Below, piece after piece: positions 44,813 to 57,600 of a stretch of 64,000 nt of DNA. The stretch covers positions 1-64,000 of the forward strand of contig JASANE010012378.1 of assembly GCA_030248225.1 (NCBI GenBank), read 5' to 3'. The position numbers and the translations under genes are program-made. Under the pieces are notes generated by a model that was given only the letters and a program-made list of their open reading frames with translations, was not told the origin of the DNA and searched no databases. The DNA comes from Trileptium ribeirensis (taxonomy: Eukaryota > Nematoda > Enoplea > Enoplida > Thoracostomopsidae). Within the stretch, counting starts at the first letter, position 1. The number at the start of each line of letters is the position of its first letter.

Positions 44813-46924
44813 TAAATTTGCGAATCAGTCAAATAGAGTTCTATAGGAAGCAGCTTAATAGCATCAAATCTGAAAAATGAGCCACTTCCGTCATTCCGTG
44901 CCGAAGTTATAGTATAATAGTTATTATCGACTTTCCGGAATGGAACTGATGTTCCAACATGTTGTGTTCGAATTACCCGCAGAATGATCTATGTTGCGTT
45001 TATAGAATTTATGCCATTTGAATTTGGAGATGTATAAGCGCTAGCTTCAGAATCAAAGAATTCTCACTAGATCACTTTCAACAGATTTGATGTAGGACCC
45101 TGAGTAATTGATATTTGAGGCTAAAGATGGGCCCGACGCCATATATATATAGTCTTCTGTGACAGTACCATTTCAAACGGTATATTAATAGATTTGTGGC
45201 TCAAAATAAGTTCATATGAGTTTTCGTGGGTGCTGATTTCAAATCTTTACTGTATTTAAACGTATCTCTTCGTGTATAGGTAGTTATATCAACGGGTGAG
45301 AGAAGGCGAGTGGTGCGAAAGGGAAAAGTGTCATGCGGTCTGTAGCAAATTCTGTTTACGTTTTCTGTGCTACTGTGCTTTTGTTAAGATTCCTATATAT
45401 ACATAATGTTGTAAACTATTCGTAAGCAGTTCTGAGGTAAAGTTAACTTTTGTCGGGACCGTATTAGATATATGACCACCAGTTTTGCTGCATCTATGCC
45501 TTATTGAACAGCAGATTAATAAATGTTTTTGGTGAGTTACATCTTTGTTTCGTAACAGGAATATATTTTTAATGAGTTGTTCCACAGTATGTTAACGTTA
45601 CAGTTTCCTATTTCTCGAAATTCATACACTTGGCATGTCTCCAAGATTCTAGTAAACAGTAGTTTTCCGGTAATATGCAGTGCTGCTTAGTTTCTCGAAA
45701 CAATTTATGCCTCAAACAGTGAATACACCTAGCATTTATCAATATCTAAGTTTCAGAACTATCTATCTAGATGAAATACTGCCGCCAAGTTTATGAAAAA
45801 TTCGCAGATAATAATTGATGGATGTAAATGCCACTCGTTGTATATACTTCTTATTCCATTGTCAAAGTCTTACGCTCACGAAAAGTTGAATGGCTGGTGA
45901 AGTTACACCCACAATGTTGCCTTGTTCGTACCAATTACTATTATTAGGTATAATAAATTGTAGTTACATGAAACAACGCTAAACACTGTGATTCAGGTTT
46001 GAGAGGAGCTGTGAGAGCTGCATAGCTCAATACATTGCAGAAAATACACTGTCGATTTCAAACGATCACTTAAGAAAACAACTGTTCTTGGTGGCAATAG
46101 AACAGTGCATAGTTGTTACGCTAGCATTAAAATGCAGAGCCCTATGAAATAATTTCTCGGTTCGTGAACAAAAGTCAAAGCTGCTAGTTTTTCAATACAT
46201 CGAAGTTAACATTTTTATTCTTATTTTTCTCAATGTTTGGGTCTTTTTGGTCACTCGAGTAATATTATAGGTTCTAAGCTTCAAAATGAGCTGATACAAA
46301 TAGTTTTCACCATGGTCCTTACTGTATTATTGAATTTCGAAGCGGTTTGGGAACCATAATTTTGATCCTCACAATAATAATTGAAGCTGAGGATAGATTT
46401 GCTAGACTCGTTCCGTTTCCCTACACAGCGCGAGTTCACAGTAAGTTATGTACAGTGTTCTAAACTTAATCGTGTAAGGTATTAGGACATATATATGTAC
46501 ATTTCTTTAGAAAGGTCGTTGAATTGTGCGCATGGCAGTCACTTTCGCCAATGCATCCAATTTACAACAAGCGTTTACTATTGAGCAATGAAAACTTAGA
46601 GGTGATATTCGAAAAAACAATTACAGCATTGTATCGTCAAAAACCTAAACATTTTGAACAAACATTACTATCATTAATAAATCTGCCTGACAAACATGCC
46701 TCATACACAGTATTTTACGTTGGCCGAAAGTGAAATTTTCATCAAAAGTGAAGTCATGATAATAATAATAATTATTGACTATTTGATTATAAAACTAGTA
46801 ACTCTATCGAGATTGCAGAACGTAGTGAAGCATAGGTACACCTACGCCTTTTGCGTGTACAAATCTGCTCTCGATAACATTCGTCGATATGCTAAAAGTG
46901 GACATCACACAAGTTACAACAAAA
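44813..46924. other. AT-rich intergenic DNA
   Basis: No exon, RNA gene or clear repeat recognised. Frames are 60-71 codons and of background composition. Confidence 0.4.
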
Positions 46925-47735
46925 CTAACACCGGCAATGAGTTTCCCATGCTCGAAAACCCACAAGTGAAACTTTTCAGCCACCCAGGACGTCAGAACAA
47001 ATTTTCTAATTTTGGGATGAGGAACCATGAGGGTACCATACCTCAAACCCCATAACTTCAAAACCGGAGCCTTGATCGAAAAACAAAAAAAGAGGCATCG
47101 GCATTTATCATTTTACTATGAAATAAAACCAACCAGAGAAATGAATTCGAATGTTAAAATAAAAATAACCTTGCTTCCGTGAAGAGTACAAAAAACCCTC
47201 ATTTTGACCTCTGACCCCCAACCATGGGGCGTCATAGCATTGTACCCATGGAACCATGGGTCGCAGAGCAAAACCGGCACCGGCAATGAGTTTCCCATGC
47301 CCGAAAACCCCCAGGTAACACTTATCAGCCGCCGAAGGGGTCAGAACAAATTTTCAAATTTTGGGTCGAGGAACCATTGGGGCGCCATACCCACGTATCT
47401 CAAACCCCATAAATCCAGAACCGGAGCCTTAATCGAAAAACAAAAAAGAGGCATCGGCTTTTGTCATTTTACTATGAAATAAAACCATCCAGAGAAAAAA
47501 TTCGATAGTTAAGATAAAATAACGTTTCTTCCGTGAAGGGTACTAAAATGAGGTAAAATGGGACCAAAAACCCACATTTTGACCCCTGACCACGAAACCA
47601 GGCCCCAAATCAAAAAAGCCCGGGAATGTACACGGTAAATCGACTATGCCGGTTCCAATGAGCCCAAGATTATGAAAATCGGTTAAGGCGTTAACGAGTT
47701 ATGGCCAAGCACACACACAGAGACGGAAATTAAAA
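46925..47735 (+). repeat. ~350-bp tandem duplication with CA-rich tail, dispersed-repeat type
   Basis: CACCGGCAATGAGTTTCCCA occurs at about 46,930 and again at about 47,279. The copies share several other blocks, such as AACCGGAGCCTTGATCGAAA, GAGGCATCGGC and TTCCGTGAAG. After the second copy comes GGTTAAGGCGTTAACGAGTT then ATGGCCAAGCACACACACAG. The block looks like a mobile repeat with a duplicated body. The 119-codon frame across the first copy is not conserved in the second, so I reject it as a gene. Confidence 0.7.
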
Positions 47736-49409
47736 GATTTCACCCCTGCAACACACAATCTCCACAACGTTTCACTACGTTCTGAATAAATTATCTTATC
47801 ACACAAAAACATGAATCATGTATGGCTGGCAAAGGTAACACTGAGCGCTGTACTTTAGTCGAATCATACAAAAAGTGGAATGCAATGTCTTGTTATTATT
47901 ATGCTCGTGAATGACCACAATATTCGATGTCAGGATATTCCTGTTTCGTCCAGAAATTCGAAATCTTTGAACTGTAATAAAAATATTGAATAATCATATT
48001 AACAGACATGAAAAGTTAACATTTATTAAAAGTTTCGATGTGCCTATCTTGCGCACATTAATGATAATATCAGTAATTGAAACGGAGAGAGCGGAGTTTC
48101 CACTGAGGGCGCTGGGAGGAAAAATCGTGCAAATTTCTTTTTTGTCTGTGTCTCTCATCCATAACTCATTTTCGAATGGACGGATTTCGAATAATTTTAT
48201 TTGTTCGATAGTAAAAGTGACAAGGATGTGTTGTCGACCCTTTGCCAGAAATAGCGATTTCTAAATTTTCGGCATACTATTGCGTGTTTTTACCTTACAA
48301 TGAGTGTCTATTAAGCTATCAAGCACCCGGGATACGATGGTTTTGCTATCTACAGCCTGACTTGGCTATATTATATTTTTCCATAGGGTTTTGAGGATTT
48401 TACGCTGGACTACCCAATTTTCGAAAAATGTAGTCCATTTTCATTTGTTTGGACATGTCTTGCGTGCAGGACGTCAAGACTGGCAATATATAAATATTTC
48501 TAAAGGCTAAATGTAATGGTTTGGTTATTTCGTGTCCACGGTGCATATTTCGTGACTTTTCATGGGTATTCCAAATGGGCTTAGGATCAATGAGCTCGTT
48601 TTCTAGAAAATAGTTGGGCGTCAGTAGATTGGTACATGGCATCAAAAATAGTCTATATAGAGGATTTTCGGTATGCTGAATACAATGACTTACTTATCTA
48701 GAATCCAGCGTATATATTTCGCGCCTTTTCAATGAATTTAGGGTCAATGAACGCGATTTCCATAATATAGTCTGTCTTCAGCTGTTTGGTACGTATAATT
48801 GCATACAGGTCAAGAATTGTCTATACAGATTTTCCGGTAGGCTCAAAACGATGGTTTGTTTATCAGGAGACCAGCATAAATACTTGATGCGTTTGTTGTT
48901 TTCGGTAGGCTTAGGGTAGACGAGGTTTTATGGTTTTCAATGGGTCCAGATTTCAAGAGATTTTAGGGTGGCACATTTATGAAACACAGTTTGTTAAACG
49001 AAATGATAATTTAAAAATGAAACACGCACACACCGTTTCACTCCCGCTTGAGAGCTATTACTACTTATGGTGAATTCTATACTATAATTTGTTGTTAGTC
49101 GTCCAGCACAATAAGCGAAACTGATCAAACATAGGGTAAATCGTTCAATATTTCGTAGTTAACGGACAGAAATATTAAGACAAATCCTTCACAAAGAAAT
49201 TATGAATTTGTTAGTACCCAGCTACAAATTTTTGACGAACCGCTCGTGACAGGTCTGCGAAAAATTTGCTTTATGTACTTTGTCAAGACTACAAATATCA
49301 AAGCTAAATACATATTGTACTCGCTGAAGTGACTGTCGTGTTTGAAAAGAACGAACATCGAACATGAATCCAAAGGAATTATCCATGCAAGAACATGTTT
49401 TCAACAGCT

Positions 49410-49518
49410 CTGGCGGACAAATTTTAAAAAAGCTCGCTTAAAATTTCGGACTATTTCAAACAAATTTTGAAAATTTTTGAACAACGAAAGAACAATACTC
49501 ATTTCGACAAGTACTGTA
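49410..49518. repeat. fragment of the GCCAGAAATGAGT MITE family
   Basis: The right end has AATACTCATTTCGACAAGTACTGTA, close to the terminal repeat of the other copies. It is preceded by family-like text with TTTCAAACAAATTTTGAA. Confidence 0.5.
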
Positions 49519-50440
49519 TTTTCTTTCAATGACTACAAACGAATAGTTCAACAGATGACAAATTATTCCGTTCAATCACATATAAATGATACAATCGTGT
49601 CGCTGGCGTGGTTGTTGTTGAACGTGTCACATAAAATCGCCTTTAAACACCAGCGACCCCAAAGTTCTTTCCACAAACCTTGATCTTACATATGTTTGGT
49701 TGTCCTGGTGGTACACATCCAAAAGAAGCCTCGAGTAGCAGCGCCATACAAATAAAGTTGTAGTCGTTTAAATCCCGTGCAAGATATGTGGCAGAATGAA
49801 AAAGATCACAATCCCACGTAAGTTACACCGCACCACATCGCTTGAGTATACTTGAATCCCGTATTCACTTGTATAAATATTACGAAAATTTTGACATAAA
49901 ATAATATTCCATGCAGTTACGTCAGTGGTGTATTTAATGCAACTACCATTGCACTAAGTCGAATACTGATGTAAGATTAACATCAAGCAGTAAATGAATT
50001 TTTATGTATATTCCGGTGTGTCCATGTCCCAATAGGGTTAGAACTGCGAAGCCACACAGAGTTTCTGCCCAAAGTCACTAGTGAATCCGTTTTGTTAAAT
50101 TTAAAATTGGCTGGATTTCTCATTATATTAAAGTTTTAATTTTCTCACATTATTACCATGTGTCAAGCTAGATTATCTCAAGTATTATAACGACATGAAA
50201 AATTTAATGTGCTATGAATTTAGCGGACAGCTCACCTCGGCGACTCGAGCCTGTTATGTTGCATGATGAACCAAGCATGCCACTATATATGAAGTGCTGG
50301 GCCTAAGATCTGGTTGGGACAGCCGAGCCTAGAGTAACTGGAAAAGCTGGAGCAGGCTCTTAAAGGAAATCTAACACAACAAACTAAAATATATCTTGTT
50401 CAACAGCAAATGTAATAAAATGTAACGTAACAGCTCAAGA

Positions 50441-50620
50441 CAGTACTCTCCAGAAACAAGCGCTGTTCGTTCGATGTTCACTCGAAGTTCGTTCAATATT
50501 CATTCGATAAATTAAAAATTTTGTTCGAGACGTGTTCGAAATATTGGATGTTTTTTAAGTTTGTTTGAGAGCTTTGAAAAATTTCAAATGATAAGTACAT
50601 TAATAAAGTTTTTATAAAAA
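50441..50620. repeat. member of the GCCAGAAATGAGT MITE family
   Basis: The left end CAGTACTCTCCAGAAACAAG is followed by CGCTGTTCGTTCGATG and a body rich in GTTCGA motifs, as in the other copies. The right terminus is not recognisable. Confidence 0.6.
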
Positions 50621-51608
50621 ACGTTGAAACCTGCCAAACTAAAAGATAACAAAATATATATGAAACTAAACCATTACTACACCAAATTATGCAATGTTGT
50701 TCTGCTTACCACCCTACAGTCACGGCACTATCATTTGGTGCCATGAACGGGTAGGCAAATATAAAAACACCATTAAAATGAGCAATTGGGATTTAAGTAA
50801 AATTTCTGACATTGATGCATACGCGTCATTCTAAGACAAGCAGAGCAAGCATCTTGCGGTATAAGCAATAAAGTGTTTACAAAACTAAGCTAATATCTGA
50901 ACAATAATGGTGCAGCCAACGTACAGCATCGTAGTTCTCTCCGAACGGATCGGAAGTGCCTTCGATCATACTGAAATAAAAGTAACGATAAAGTGTCGTA
51001 AAGGTAGACTAAGAATTTCCGACAATAAGATTGTTATTCCTTACCTCCACGCAGGTTTTTTTCAAAGTGGACGGTGGGTCCAGATTGGGTTTGAATACAA
51101 TTTCACTGGGTCTGATTGGACATTTCTGGGTTTGGAGCATTCAAATGGGTGTATGCAAACATAAGTTGTAACGATAATAAATACATGTTTACAGACCAAT
51201 GTGAATCTCTAACGAGATCCGCCACCGACTCCATCGCTCAGCTGCGCCAAACGTGCGCGGAAAATTTTAGCCAATAATTGTCAGTAAAATTACAAAGTAA
51301 TGTTGAGAGGAAACGTCGAGAAATATGAAGAAAACAAATTATATTTATTAGCAATCTTTGTCAAAATATGGTGACTTAATTCACAATCTATGAGAAAATT
51401 TTACTGGGTCCAGCTGTTGTCTAAATTTTTGTCTTTTGTCTAAACGTACAACGTATAGATTCTAAAGGTGACATGTACAAGGTGTTCTAGCAAAGCATTA
51501 TTTTATGTCTGCTCATTTTCCGCTCAAAATATTTACAATAGAAACATTTAGAGCAGCAATTTTATAATTATTACGTCGGGTGTTATGACGTTTTTAGCCC
51601 TAACTTAC

Positions 51609-51679
51609 CTGTCAACATCGAGATCCTTGTTGCAGGTATCACAGCGTCGTAACTTTGGCAAAACATCAAACGGGTGAAT
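51609..51679 (-). CDS. kinase exon G (C-terminal tail)
   Basis: 71 bases between TTGCAG and ACAG|GTAAGT. It encodes [20 protein letters not shown] and DVD, ending in phase 2. The following exon is uncertain. Confidence 0.75.
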
Positions 51680-54600
51680 CTGCAACAGTTATAATTCACG
51701 TGGTAACTGAATAAAAATGTTCCTGCGCAAAGGAAAGGCAACAAACAAAAGCACAATGCATTTTGAAGACGACAGTTTCTAGCAAGTTCTCATATTCACA
51801 TGGTTGTACAAATTGATTCGACTCGGAATAGCTAAGGATAAAGCTGTATGTTCAAGCTATATCTCGTACCATAATTTAAGTACAAAAATTAGTCTACAAT
51901 GGAAGTTTTACAGATGTTGAGCGTCATTTCGGCACACTACATGGTTGGAGTTGAGTTCCAATAACGGCCAGAAGTCGATCATGACTCAGTCAAAACAATT
52001 TATCGGTAATGGGGCGACCTGTAAACTGTAAAGCTTCTAATTATTCCAATCAAACAACAATATGCGAACAAGGGTATCCTTCACTGTGTTATGTTATACA
52101 TTCTGTGCCCGAATTAATTTACCTATTTGAGAAACTCAACCAATAAACCCGGAGTTCCAAATTATCCGCGTCATACGCAAGCCATTGCGTTATCTAAGAG
52201 CTGTTTCTCAGTTCTTTGACCAACCTCGCACGAATAGCAACGTGCGTCAAAAGAGACCCAACTCGCACGACAAACGCACTCGATTCCAAGCATTCGTTTT
52301 GTACGCTGATGCAAACGCGAATCAAATTGCGCAAAAGAGATAAAGAGAATAAACCATTGTCAAAAACCTACTTTGACTCCGGCGAGTGATATTATATAGT
52401 AAACGCAGCCAAGCTAACCAATAACTGTTTTGCATTTAATTTACATTTTATTCAAATTTCATTTTCATTTCTTCTGCTAAATAAATCAAAACGATGCGAC
52501 AAACTGTCACTGGAATAGATCAAATACAATAACATATTATAAATAAATTTGAAAAATTAATGCCCTGACAAATGTTGCCACCGTTTTTCTTTTCAAAAAT
52601 AAATTATAGATACTGTGTCAGAATGAAATATCCAAAATTACCTTTTTTTGCTCCAACATTGCAAATGACAGATCATCGAAAAAAGATTGCGATTTAAGAC
52701 GATCCAATGTACACAAACGCAATGTCGGGTCATGGCACAAAAGCTGAAAATCACAACACCTTTATAAAAGAACTATTGTTGGCAGTACCTATTAAAGCTG
52801 CAACTGTAGCATGTTTGCCCACTATCTCAATATGGTCTATAAATATAACAGAAATTAGTATTAATAAACCGTGATGACAAATGTCGAGACAACAACATGG
52901 AGGCACCTTGCGATCATAGGGTTAAGTAAATAAAGGACATATTAATAAAATAACCATCCTAATAGCCGCTAAGTCATGCATAGCCGAAGGACCATCACTA
53001 GGCTTAGCAGCTAAACTACAACGCAGAAGACTCTATTTGTCAAGTCGGGTATCGTTTCAAAAATATATGTCCAACTTATATAACTTATAAAAACTGATAT
53101 TTGAGAAAAACTATTTATGCAGGTGACAAACCCAAAGATAATAACTACGTGCAGTCCGATTTACACAAACAAGTCAACGCTAGTATCCTTATTCCACAAA
53201 ACCGTCCAGTATTATAGTGTTGTCCTGGCTGAGAGAAAAACAGAAGCAATGCATACATCAACGAACTGGAACAGATCAACACGCAATGGTAATACCAATT
53301 TTTATCGTTGGGTTTAGACTAAGTAATAGCAACCACTAATTGCTGCTCTACTGCTGCGTAACCTTTGAGTAAACTAAACAACCTGCTGCAACAATCTTTG
53401 AGATTTTATGCAGTGGTTGAACAAAGAACTAGAAAGACGTATGGGTTAGGATATAAAGGGTGATGCATATCGGCTTGCATTTATACGGAGGATCGTCCCC
53501 TTTGAGGAAGAACCACAGTGACCTCACTGATTACGCTCCAGAATGCCAACAACAACAATGCAAATCGGTTTTCAAAAGTGTAGTTTTGTAAACGTTCTAG
53601 CCACCGAAATTTGGGTAGCTAGCTTTCCGTGTAATGCAGAATACGTTTGTTAAAACATGGCTGAGTGGTCTAACGTGTTGTCCCAATCCTACCAGTACAA
53701 AAGATGCTGTTTCAACTGTCACTGACACTTTAATTTTTACATATGGAGTCGTTTTTGTTCCATGCAGATAAATGATGCTCCTAAAATAAAATTATTATGG
53801 GACTAACATGGCACTAAGAAAAGCTGATTAACATGGCACTAAAAGGGTAGAACTATAGAAGCGTAGATCCCAACATGACAGGCTTCAGGGTGAACATAAA
53901 ATCCCAAGCTTGTTCAAACCCAACGGTCAGTGCGAAGCACCTAGTTTATAAATTTAAGACTGCCAAATATAAAGATACTCTCTAATAATTTTATGCTTAC
54001 GTTGAAGTTAAGAGAAATAATACTTCAGTTCTCAAATCTGATTAGTAATGATGTTGTTTAGATCAAAATATAGCTTTTGCTCTTAGACCCGTAGCGTACC
54101 TCCTAAGAGTTTTACGTCATAATGGCGTTCTTTATAATTTTGTAAATTTGTTGCAAAAATATTCGAAAGGAGTATGAATTGGTATTATGTCTTGATAAAA
54201 TATATTTATAATCATAATATTTACCTTACTAAGTAATTGTTGAGCAGCAGGACTAGCACATGTTGGAGGACTGTATATTGGAATTTGCGTAGATGTGTGG
54301 TCGCGACCAACAGGAAACGGATACTGCAATACTTGAAGATCAGGATAATACTATTACTGGGCTCTCCATATTGGGGGGCTGGAATTTATCTGTTCCCCGT
54401 GGTTCAAAACTGGAGCTCCCCGGTTCATGCGCCCTGCCAGAATTTTGGCTCCCCCGGTTCATTGCCTCTTGGCTACCCCAGTTCTATTGCCATTCGTAAT
54501 CAGCAATGCTAGATGTATGTAGTGTACGCACCAAAATAGTAGCTTTATACTAATTATTCAATGAAAAATATGCAATTTTTGTTTGAAAATGCTAAAAATG

Positions 54601-57600
54601 GGCTAACACACTAAACTAATTAGTTAATTACTAATTAATTAAAACAAATTTTGACAAATTTCTTGCACCTGAACGATATTAGGCCTGTCAAACAATATAA
54701 AATTTTTAAATCGGCCCAGTAGTTATCGAAGATTTTGACGGACGGACGAACAAACATTGCCGATTCCCCATTCCCCTGACAATAACAAAAACGCTTCGCT
54801 TCGCTCCTCTCAACTAGAAGGTGCGTTAACTGGCATCCCTGCGAGCGGTATCACGACGAGCAAGCGACGTTTATATTCAGAAATATGTTTTTGCACTCAT
54901 CCCTAATTATTTTTGCCAGTCTTGAAAATCTTCATATTCGCAGGTTTAAAATTAACTTTTAAACCACACAAAATCATGCCCAAATCAATGAATGGTCTCG
55001 GGAATGCAGTACCATGCCCAAAAAGGTATATTGGTCACATATACGGTCAAATAAATCATTTAACAGTTTTAGCATCTTCGAAAACCTTTAGTACCACAAA
55101 TGCAACAAGTTATAATATTAGGTTAAAAATCATGGAATCATGCATGGTTCAAGGTAGTGTCATGGGATACAGTATCATTCCAAAAAGACTATATCGGTCA
55201 CAGATACACTTGGATAAATCACTTCGTCGTTTTCAGCATCTTCAAAAATGTTGGCAACCAAGAATGCAGTAAATTATAACATATTGAAAATCACAGAATC
55301 ATGTATGACTCAACGGGTGTCTCATGGGATACAGAACCATTCCTAAAGTGTACACTGGTCACAGATACACTCAGATAAATCACTTCGTCGTTCTCAACCT
55401 CCTCTAAAACCATTGTAATAGAAAATGCAACAAAATATAATAAATTGAAAATCGCGAAATCAAGCATAGTTCTTGGGAGGGTCCCTGAATATACAATGCC
55501 ATTCCAAAAAGGGTAAACCGGTCACAGAGAAGTTCAAATGAATCGGTCCATCATTTTCAATACCCTCGAAAACCTTTGTAATAACAGAAGCAATAAAATA
55601 TAACACTACATTAAAAATAACAAACTCATGCATGGTTCTTGTGTGTGGGAGGTCCTGGAGGATACAGTATCATTCCGAAAAGCAAAGCCCGGCACATATA
55701 CATTCAAAGAAATCAGTCCATTGTTTTCAGTGACAATAGAGACCTTTATAGTGACCATATAATGCTAATTAATGATTATTTTAAAAATATCATATAAAGG
55801 TTAAAATGTGTTCTTTTGGGACTCCATTATGTGCCCTTACAGCCTTATCCGTGAGTGTAACAAAAAACTATTGGTGAACAAAGTTGTAAACACATCCAGG
55901 CGAACACAAATTAACAACATTTTATTATACGAGTCCTGCGTTTTGAGATATAACAAAAACAGCATTTTCCATCGGTGACAAAATTGCGTGGGTACTCTCT
56001 TTAAAGGGCCCCCACCATACACCGTGAATAAGTTGAATAGATGGAACCTAGATGTACTGATGCGTCAGACTATATGCTATCATATTCAAAAGAGCTTATG
56101 GGAATTATCTTGAGTCGTTCCTGAAACATTTTAAAAAACTGGCCGGACGGACGCACGGACACGACAAAATTTATCACTGCGCATGCCAATAAATGCTTGC
56201 TCCCTTTATTTGCTACGCAATGACTGCAAATTATACCTTTGACGAAACTTTCAAATATCTCATTTTTCACAGTGTAACGGTTTTTTTCTGAATTCTTGTA
56301 CAAAATCAGTTCTCTAGATTAAATAAAACTACAAACCTCGCCGAATAGCAACGCATGAATAAGCACACCAAGGCTCCACCAATCAGCAGAATGATCATAC
56401 CAATCCATTCGCAATATTTCCGGAGCTAAACAAATACAATACAGCAGACTCTTCGTAAATGTCTGATTTATACTTTCACTATTAGTATTTCAAGCACAAG
56501 CACGACAACGTGATCTGAACATTCATTTAGAGTTTGCAGGTCGCCAGAATTGGGTATGCATGGATTTGATGCAACTACAATAACTGATACAGAATGACTG
56601 TATCTGAATAGTATGAAAACATTAGAAACACCTATACATACATACTGTAAGAATAATCGAAGCTTTTAATGTAAAATACGTTTCGCAGACTCGCTATTTG
56701 TGGATCGAAGAATGAACAGAAAACGACAGTATAGTCATATTTGAGGTATCACGTTGTATACGGTGTTTATCAGAATTAACAATTTTGTAAGGCTGAACAT
56801 CGAACAAACCATAAAAATATCTAAAGCTGAAATAAAAAACAGTCACTTATGCTGAATGCTCAGGAGTGGTGCCATAAAATTTCAGGGGAAGCCACTTGTT
56901 GTGTGGTGTCGTCTCAAAAGAAGGATCTGACGAGGGACAGCTGAAAATTTATTTCCATTGGCAAATTGGCGGCGGCCACCACTCAAAAGTGGGACGCCCC
57001 TACGAGAACGTTATGTGTTTACCGTTATGCATGCACGCGAAAACAGATAACAAACTGCAACAAATACCGGATGTGTAACAAATAAATGCAGCCAAAAATA
57101 TTTACACTACCCGCCAGAAATGAGTGCTATCTTCGTTCGATTTTCGCTGGACGTTCGTTCGAAATATTTAAATTTTTGTTAGAGATCTGTTTGAAATTTA
57201 TAGCGCCACTTTTTAGTTTGTTCTAAATGTGTTCGACGTTCGTTCGATCGAAACTGAACACCCATTTCGGACGAGTACTGCATCTCAAATTCATAATCGA
57301 TATTCCGAAAATTTGAAATAAACTTACATTTAGTACATAACCATGCTTTTGGAACACACTAACTGTACAGGCATTTTGCTATTATTTAATCCGTTTAAAT
57401 AATTAATATTTCCGGCTTACTGCAGGTATATAATTGTGTTTTCTACTATTTTTACGCAGATTTTCGGTCTCATAACTTTTAAAGTATGCTGAAAAGCAAC
57501 ACCAGTTTGAATTTTGAAAACGTGCTAAATTGGCATCAAAGCCGAAATTCGTAACACAATGGCATAGTTAAAAAATTAATAATTTTAATTTATTGATTGA

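Larger units (their letters stand above)
47736..51608. other. AT-rich intergenic DNA with diverged repeats
   Basis: From about 48,400 to 48,960 there are roughly three diverged units of 160-200 bases, each with GGGTCAATGAACGCG-like and TTGGTACATGG-like text. A plus-strand frame at 50,907-51,164 (85 codons) is preceded by ATG and has a membrane-neutral composition, but I recognise nothing and see no splice context, so I do not annotate it as a gene. MITE fragments are listed separately. Confidence 0.4.

Noticed and set aside
46696..47055. 119-codon frame
   Set aside because: It runs over the first copy of a repeat and is not kept in the second copy.
50907..51164. 85-codon plus-strand frame starting with ATG
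   Set aside because: No recognisable domain or splice context, and it lies close to the end of the oppositely oriented kinase.
54913..55272. 119-codon frame in the satellite array
   Set aside because: It is made of repeat units and not kept in the other array.
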